Source: Halopseudomonas phragmitis (GTDB taxonomy: Bacteria; Pseudomonadota; Gammaproteobacteria; Pseudomonadales; Pseudomonadaceae). Taken from it: DNA of 64,000 nucleotides. The position numbers and the translations under genes are program-made. Of the stretch, positions 61,086 to 64,000 are shown one piece after another. The stretch covers positions 1 through 64,000 of the forward strand of contig NZ_CP020100.1 of assembly GCF_002056295.1 (NCBI RefSeq), in the 5' to 3' direction. Each line of letters starts with the position of its first letter. Position 1 is the first letter of the stretch. Below the pieces are notes generated by a model. It saw only the letters and a program-made list of their open reading frames with translations. It had not been told where the DNA came from and made no database searches.

Positions 61086-61460
61086 GTGCGCCAACCGGAC
61101 ATCGAGATCTACCTGCGTGAAGACCATCTGCCCGCTCTGCTCGACTGGCTGGCCAGTCTCGGCCAACTGCAACAGACCAGCACCAGCGGACGAGCCAGCC
61201 TGGAACTGGACGGTGTGCGCATCCCGGTATTGATCGTGCGCAAGGCCGCTGGCAAATGGGCCAGCATCTGGTTCGACAGCGACCGCACCCCTTGGGCCAC
61301 CGACGCCGATTGCGCCCGTGCCGTGTTCGCCGCGATTGGTCAGGAAGTGCGTTGCTCGGTGGGCGGCTGGTCCGAAGACGATGGCGAAGACGATGCCGAT
61401 CGCTGGCTCAAGGTCAATGCCGAGGGTGAAAACGAGTTTATCTGGGCGATGCAGCGCTAA
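61086..61460 (+). CDS. hypothetical protein (124 aa)
   Basis: This short acidic protein is read from a GTG at 61086 preceded by AGAGGA. It has alternating helix and strand (ALLDWLASLGQLQQ, RIPVLIVRKAAG, WASIWFDSDRTPW) and a very acidic patch EDDGEDDADRW near the end. There is no membrane segment. I recall homologues of unknown function next to the dapE-rlmA pair in Pseudomonas, so it is a real conserved gene, but its role is unknown. Confidence 0.75.
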   Translation: MRQPDIEIYLREDHLPALLDWLASLGQLQQTSTSGRASLELDGVRIPVLIVRKAAGKWASIWFDSDRTPWATDADCARAVFAAIGQEVRCSVGGWSEDDGEDDADRWLKVNAEGENEFIWAMQR

Positions 61461-61532
61461 GCCAACCTTGAAGAATCAGTGGCCGCAACCAACCTCTGAC
61501 GCCCTAGCGCCAGATCACAGAGCCGGAAAGAG

Positions 61533-61565
61533 AAAAGGCTGTCCGCGTGCTCGGACAGCCTTTTT
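61533..61565. terminator. bidirectional rho-independent terminator
   Basis: AAAAGGCTGTCCG (61533-61545) pairs perfectly with CGGACAGCCTTTT (61552-61564) around 6 bases, with T and A runs on either side. It ends both the rlmA-hypothetical transcript and the convergent cold-shock gene. Confidence 0.93.
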
Positions 61566-61567
61566 CT

Positions 61568-61777
61568 TCAGAGCTTGGCCACGTCTTCGGCCTGAAGGCC
61601 TTTTTGCCCCTGGGTCACGGTAAATTCCACCTTTTGACCTTCAGTCAGGGTGCGGTGACCATCACCACGGATGGCACGGAAATGCACGAAAACATCCGGG
61701 CCGGATTCACGCTGAATAAAACCAAAACCTTTGGCATCGTTGAACCACTTGACGGTCCCGAGCTCGCGTTCTGCCAT
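61568..61777 (-). CDS. cold-shock domain protein (CspA family)
   Basis: This 69-residue single-stranded nucleic acid-binding protein has the complete cold-shock domain: [16 protein letters not shown] holds RNP1 (KGFGFI), and DVFVHFRAI holds RNP2. It would act as an RNA chaperone. The start at 61777 was chosen for length and homology; the frame continues upstream as 19 residues of non-matching sequence. A leader of about 187 bases precedes it, suggesting control of translation by temperature as in known cold-shock genes. Confidence 0.93.
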   Translation of the reverse strand: MAERELGTVKWFNDAKGFGFIQRESGPDVFVHFRAIRGDGHRTLTEGQKVEFTVTQGQKGLQAEDVAKL

Positions 61778-61970
61778 TACCACAATCTCCACAACTGCCT
61801 GATAGGTACACGCTGTCCGAAGAAGGAGCAGCACTGTCGACGCTCCATATCAACCTGTACTTCAAACCCGTGTGCCTGGCGCAGATGCGGTCGTGCTCAA
61901 CTGGGCGAGGGGCAGCCATACAGCCTGGCCGCGCCTCACATAGAAGGGTGTTATTAGAGGCCGTACCCCG

Positions 61971-61998
61971 ATTCTAGCCAAACCCAATGCCGGTGCAA
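61971..61998 (-). promoter_or_regulatory. sigma-70 promoter of the cold-shock gene
   Basis: On the minus strand TTGCAC (61993-61998) and TAGAAT (61971-61976) are 16 bp apart. Transcription would begin near 61964, leaving a leader of about 187 bases before the gene. The leader and this promoter fill the 284 bp gap to the DUF4340 gene. Confidence 0.65.
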
Positions 61999-62061
61999 GT
62001 GGTTTTTATGCCGAGACAAAGGCCCTGCCGGCCAGATCACTGACCGGCACAAGCCCCTCCA

Positions 62062-63051
62062 TTACTCGTCAACAGCAGTGCGAATGATATCGGCTTGGCG
62101 CTTGTTGAGGTTTTCCATCTGCCCGATACCGATCTGAAACGCCCAGCGCGAATCGGCATTGACCCGGATCTGTTCGGACTCAGACGGCTCCTGTGCAAAG
62201 CTCTCGATCACCACCCAGTAGCGGCCGGCGAGCTCATACAGCGCTGCTTGCAGCTCGGTACCAGCCCAGGTGGTGACGGTCATGCGCAGTTTTGGCTGAT
62301 CCAGCTCCAGGCTATCACGCAGAGCCACACTCTGAGCGCGCAGATCGAGCAGGGCCAGAACCATGCTGTTGATCCAGCGCTCATTACCCTGCTGCTGCTC
62401 TGGAGCCAGGCCAGCGATGCGGAAGTTGTAATCGCCCTCGCCGGCCTTTTCGAGCGCCAGCACATCACCATCGGCATGGGCCCAGCGGGCACTGGCCGCA
62501 AGCTCCATCGGCAACTCGACCACCTTCAGATCAAGCCAATCATGGCTGCTCAGCGACATGCCCAGCGGCCGGCTGAGCAACCAGACCTGATCCTGCCCGG
62601 CAAAACGCATCAACTGACCACTGCCGGCGGCTTCACCAAAGATCAGCCCCAACTGGTTGTCACCAGCGCCCAGCACGACTTTCAGGCTGTTATCACCACT
62701 GGCCTGATCATCCAACCCGAGCCGGGCATGGTGCTCCGGGTTGGCGGTCTTGGCTTCAAGAATCCGCGCACCACGCAAAGCGGTCAGCAGTGCCGCCAAG
62801 CGCTCGCGCAGCACCGGAAACTGATCATGGACCGGCACGCCCCAGCCGTTCTGGTCGCGACGCAGCTCAACCACCTGATCAGCTCGTGCCAGGCTGATCC
62901 ATTCAGCCTGCCCCAACAACGCCAATTGCGCCTCATCGAGCATGGGCCGGCTTTCCAGATCGGCCACCCGGTCACTGCTACGCATTTGCAGGGTCAACGC
63001 CACCAGCACCAGACTGACGATGGCGGTGACGATTATCAGCTTGTTACGCAT
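62062..63051 (-). CDS. DUF4340-domain periplasmic membrane protein
   Basis: This 329-residue protein has one N-terminal membrane helix (about residues 4-22, LIIVTAIVSLVLVALTLQM) and a large extracytoplasmic domain with many beta-strands. It resembles DUF4340 proteins encoded with Gld-type ABC exporters in Pseudomonas (from memory). It follows the GldG-like gene by 13 bp in the same direction and is the last gene of that cluster. The function is unproven; association with an ABC transporter for a surface or envelope substrate is an inference. Confidence 0.8.
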   Translation of the reverse strand: MRNKLIIVTAIVSLVLVALTLQMRSSDRVADLESRPMLDEAQLALLGQAEWISLARADQVVELRRDQNGWGVPVHDQFPVLRERLAALLTALRGARILEAKTANPEHHARLGLDDQASGDNSLKVVLGAGDNQLGLIFGEAAGSGQLMRFAGQDQVWLLSRPLGMSLSSHDWLDLKVVELPMELAASARWAHADGDVLALEKAGEGDYNFRIAGLAPEQQQGNERWINSMVLALLDLRAQSVALRDSLELDQPKLRMTVTTWAGTELQAALYELAGRYWVVIESFAQEPSESEQIRVNADSRWAFQIGIGQMENLNKRQADIIRTAVDE

Positions 63052-63064
63052 ATCCGCCCTCCCC

Positions 63065-64000
63065 TCAGGCCTTGCGCCGCCAGCGACCGATCAGCCACCA
63101 GCCCAGCATGCCGAGGCTGAGCAACAGCGGCACCAGACCGATGTTGATGACCTTCAGCCAATTGCCCAGGCGCTCGATGTCGGCGTTGAGCTGGAAACGG
63201 ACATCACGCAGTTGCTTACGGATTTCCAGTTTGTCGTCGAGAAAACGCTGGATAGCCTCCTGCTGCTCACTGCTCAGCTCAGTCAACTGAGTGGGATCCT
63301 GATTCTGCTGCAGCTCGGCCAGACGCCGCTCGGTCTCGGCCAGTTGCTGCTGCAAGCGCTGCTCGCTGGCGCGGAACCGCCGCTCAGCCTTGCGCTGCAG
63401 ATCCTGTACCACAGTGAACGGACGGCTGAAGTCGCCGCGTGAGCGCACGCTGATCAGCGCCTCGGAACCGGACAGGTTGTCCAGCGCGTTGATCAGGAAG
63501 CCACCATTGTCGGCCCAGGGCTGTGGAATACGCTGACCAAAGAAGTCCTGCACCTGCACCCACATCCGATCGCTGAGCAGATCAGTATCGGCCACCAGCA
63601 ACACATTGATGTTGTCAGCCTCAGTCAGCACCGGTTCACGCCCTTCCAGCCCTTGCGGGTAGGCAGTGCTGGCCGGCCCTTGCAGGCGAGCGGCAAAGTG
63701 ATAGATTTGCTCATCGGCCTGGAAACCATTGAGCAGCGCTTCCGGGTCCTGCAGGGTGGCAAAGCGGCTACTGTCGACCAACGCACTGCTCGCGGTACTT
63801 GAGAGCAGCGGCATGAACCGGGTACTGGCACCCTCGATCGGCTTCAGCGCACCACCGGTGGCAATGGTCAGCAACTGCAGTGGAGCGGTCACGGTGTCTT
63901 CGCTATCACGCTGGGCCTGTTCCAGCTCCAGCCAGCCAATATGCCGAGCCGGCAATTGGCCCTGGCCGCGGCTGACCGACATGCCCAGGCGGGTGTCGAC
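63065..64000 (-). CDS. GldG-like ABC transporter auxiliary protein (partial)
   Basis: The frame is open from the window edge (64000) to a stop at 63065, so the gene begins outside and its N-terminus is missing. The visible 311 residues contain an ABC-type-system domain with LLVADTDLLSDRMWVQ, then a charged coiled coil (FRASEQRLQQQLAETERRLAELQQNQ). A membrane helix follows near the C-terminus (LKVINIGLVPLLLSLGMLGWWLIGRW). This layout fits GldG-type proteins of Gld_ABC systems. The ATG at 63982 should not be taken as the start because the frame continues upstream. Further exporter genes are expected beyond the window. Confidence 0.8.
   Translation of the reverse strand, partial: VDTRLGMSVSRGQGQLPARHIGWLELEQAQRDSEDTVTAPLQLLTIATGGALKPIEGASTRFMPLLSSTASSALVDSSRFATLQDPEALLNGFQADEQIYHFAARLQGPASTAYPQGLEGREPVLTEADNINVLLVADTDLLSDRMWVQVQDFFGQRIPQPWADNGGFLINALDNLSGSEALISVRSRGDFSRPFTVVQDLQRKAERRFRASEQRLQQQLAETERRLAELQQNQDPTQLTELSSEQQEAIQRFLDDKLEIRKQLRDVRFQLNADIERLGNWLKVINIGLVPLLLSLGMLGWWLIGRWRRKA

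Overview
The window is a 64 kb chromosomal segment of a Pseudomonas-type gammaproteobacterium (Pseudomonas sensu lato). The evidence is the uninterrupted minus-strand order rpsB-tsf-pyrH-frr-uppS-cdsA-dxr-rseP-bamA-skp-lpxD-fabZ-lpxA-lpxB-rnhB, then dnaE-accA-tilS-pyrG-kdsA-eno-ftsB-ispD, with map-glnD-dapC-dapD divergent from rpsB. This is the core arrangement known from Pseudomonas. An OprD-family porin and succinylase-type lysine genes agree. I cannot name the species.

Layout. (1) 1-7.6 kb is the right end of an integrated prophage or phage-like island: tightly overlapping plus-strand genes (DUF2303 protein, HD hydrolase fusion, C5-cytosine and N6-adenine DNA methyltransferases, AlpA-like regulator) ending against a convergent P4-type tyrosine integrase. 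Its left end lies outside the window. (2) 7.7-9.3 kb holds a membrane diguanylate cyclase and an initiator tRNA gene with its own promoter and terminator. (3) 9.3-16 kb has a FixL/FixJ-type two-component system divergent from an acyl-CoA synthetase, an SLC23-type permease and an OprD-type porin. This looks like a regulated uptake-and-activation locus for an organic acid that the sequence does not identify. (4) 16.2-17.9 kb carries a metallo-beta-lactamase-fold hydrolase and a periplasmic binding-protein-like gene. (5) 18-22.7 kb is a valine/isobutyrate degradation operon. (6) 22.8-24.8 kb is an SOS-controlled umuDC pair placed beside ispD.

(7) 24.8-50.5 kb is the large minus-strand housekeeping block: isoprenoid precursors (ispD, dxr), lipid A (lpxA/B/D, kdsA), fatty-acid synthesis (accA, fabZ), outer-membrane assembly (bamA, skp), sigma-E proteolysis (rseP), undecaprenyl and phospholipid precursors (uppS, cdsA), translation (rpsB, tsf, frr), nucleotide synthesis (pyrH, pyrG), replication (dnaE, rnhB), tRNA modification (tilS), glycolysis (eno) and division (ftsB). 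(8) 50.8-61.5 kb carries map, glnD, the lysine/DAP genes dapC, dapD and dapE, and the RNA modification enzymes tcdA, rlmF and rlmA. (9) 61.5-64 kb carries a cold-shock gene with a long leader and the start of a Gld-type ABC exporter cluster that runs off the window.

The most unusual non-coding signal is a family of palindromic intergenic repeats with three copies (16.1, 35.8 and 58.0 kb). One copy is a 173 bp element with terminal inverted repeats, one is only its hairpin core, and one is the same element with the hairpin deleted. Other signals worth testing are a perfect 20 bp palindrome in the two-component/acyl-CoA synthetase divergent promoter, paired palindromes inside the phage HD gene, triple repeats over the integrase start, and a C5-methyltransferase whose target-recognition region consists of about five degenerate repeats. 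I found no clearly new multi-gene defence or metabolic system.
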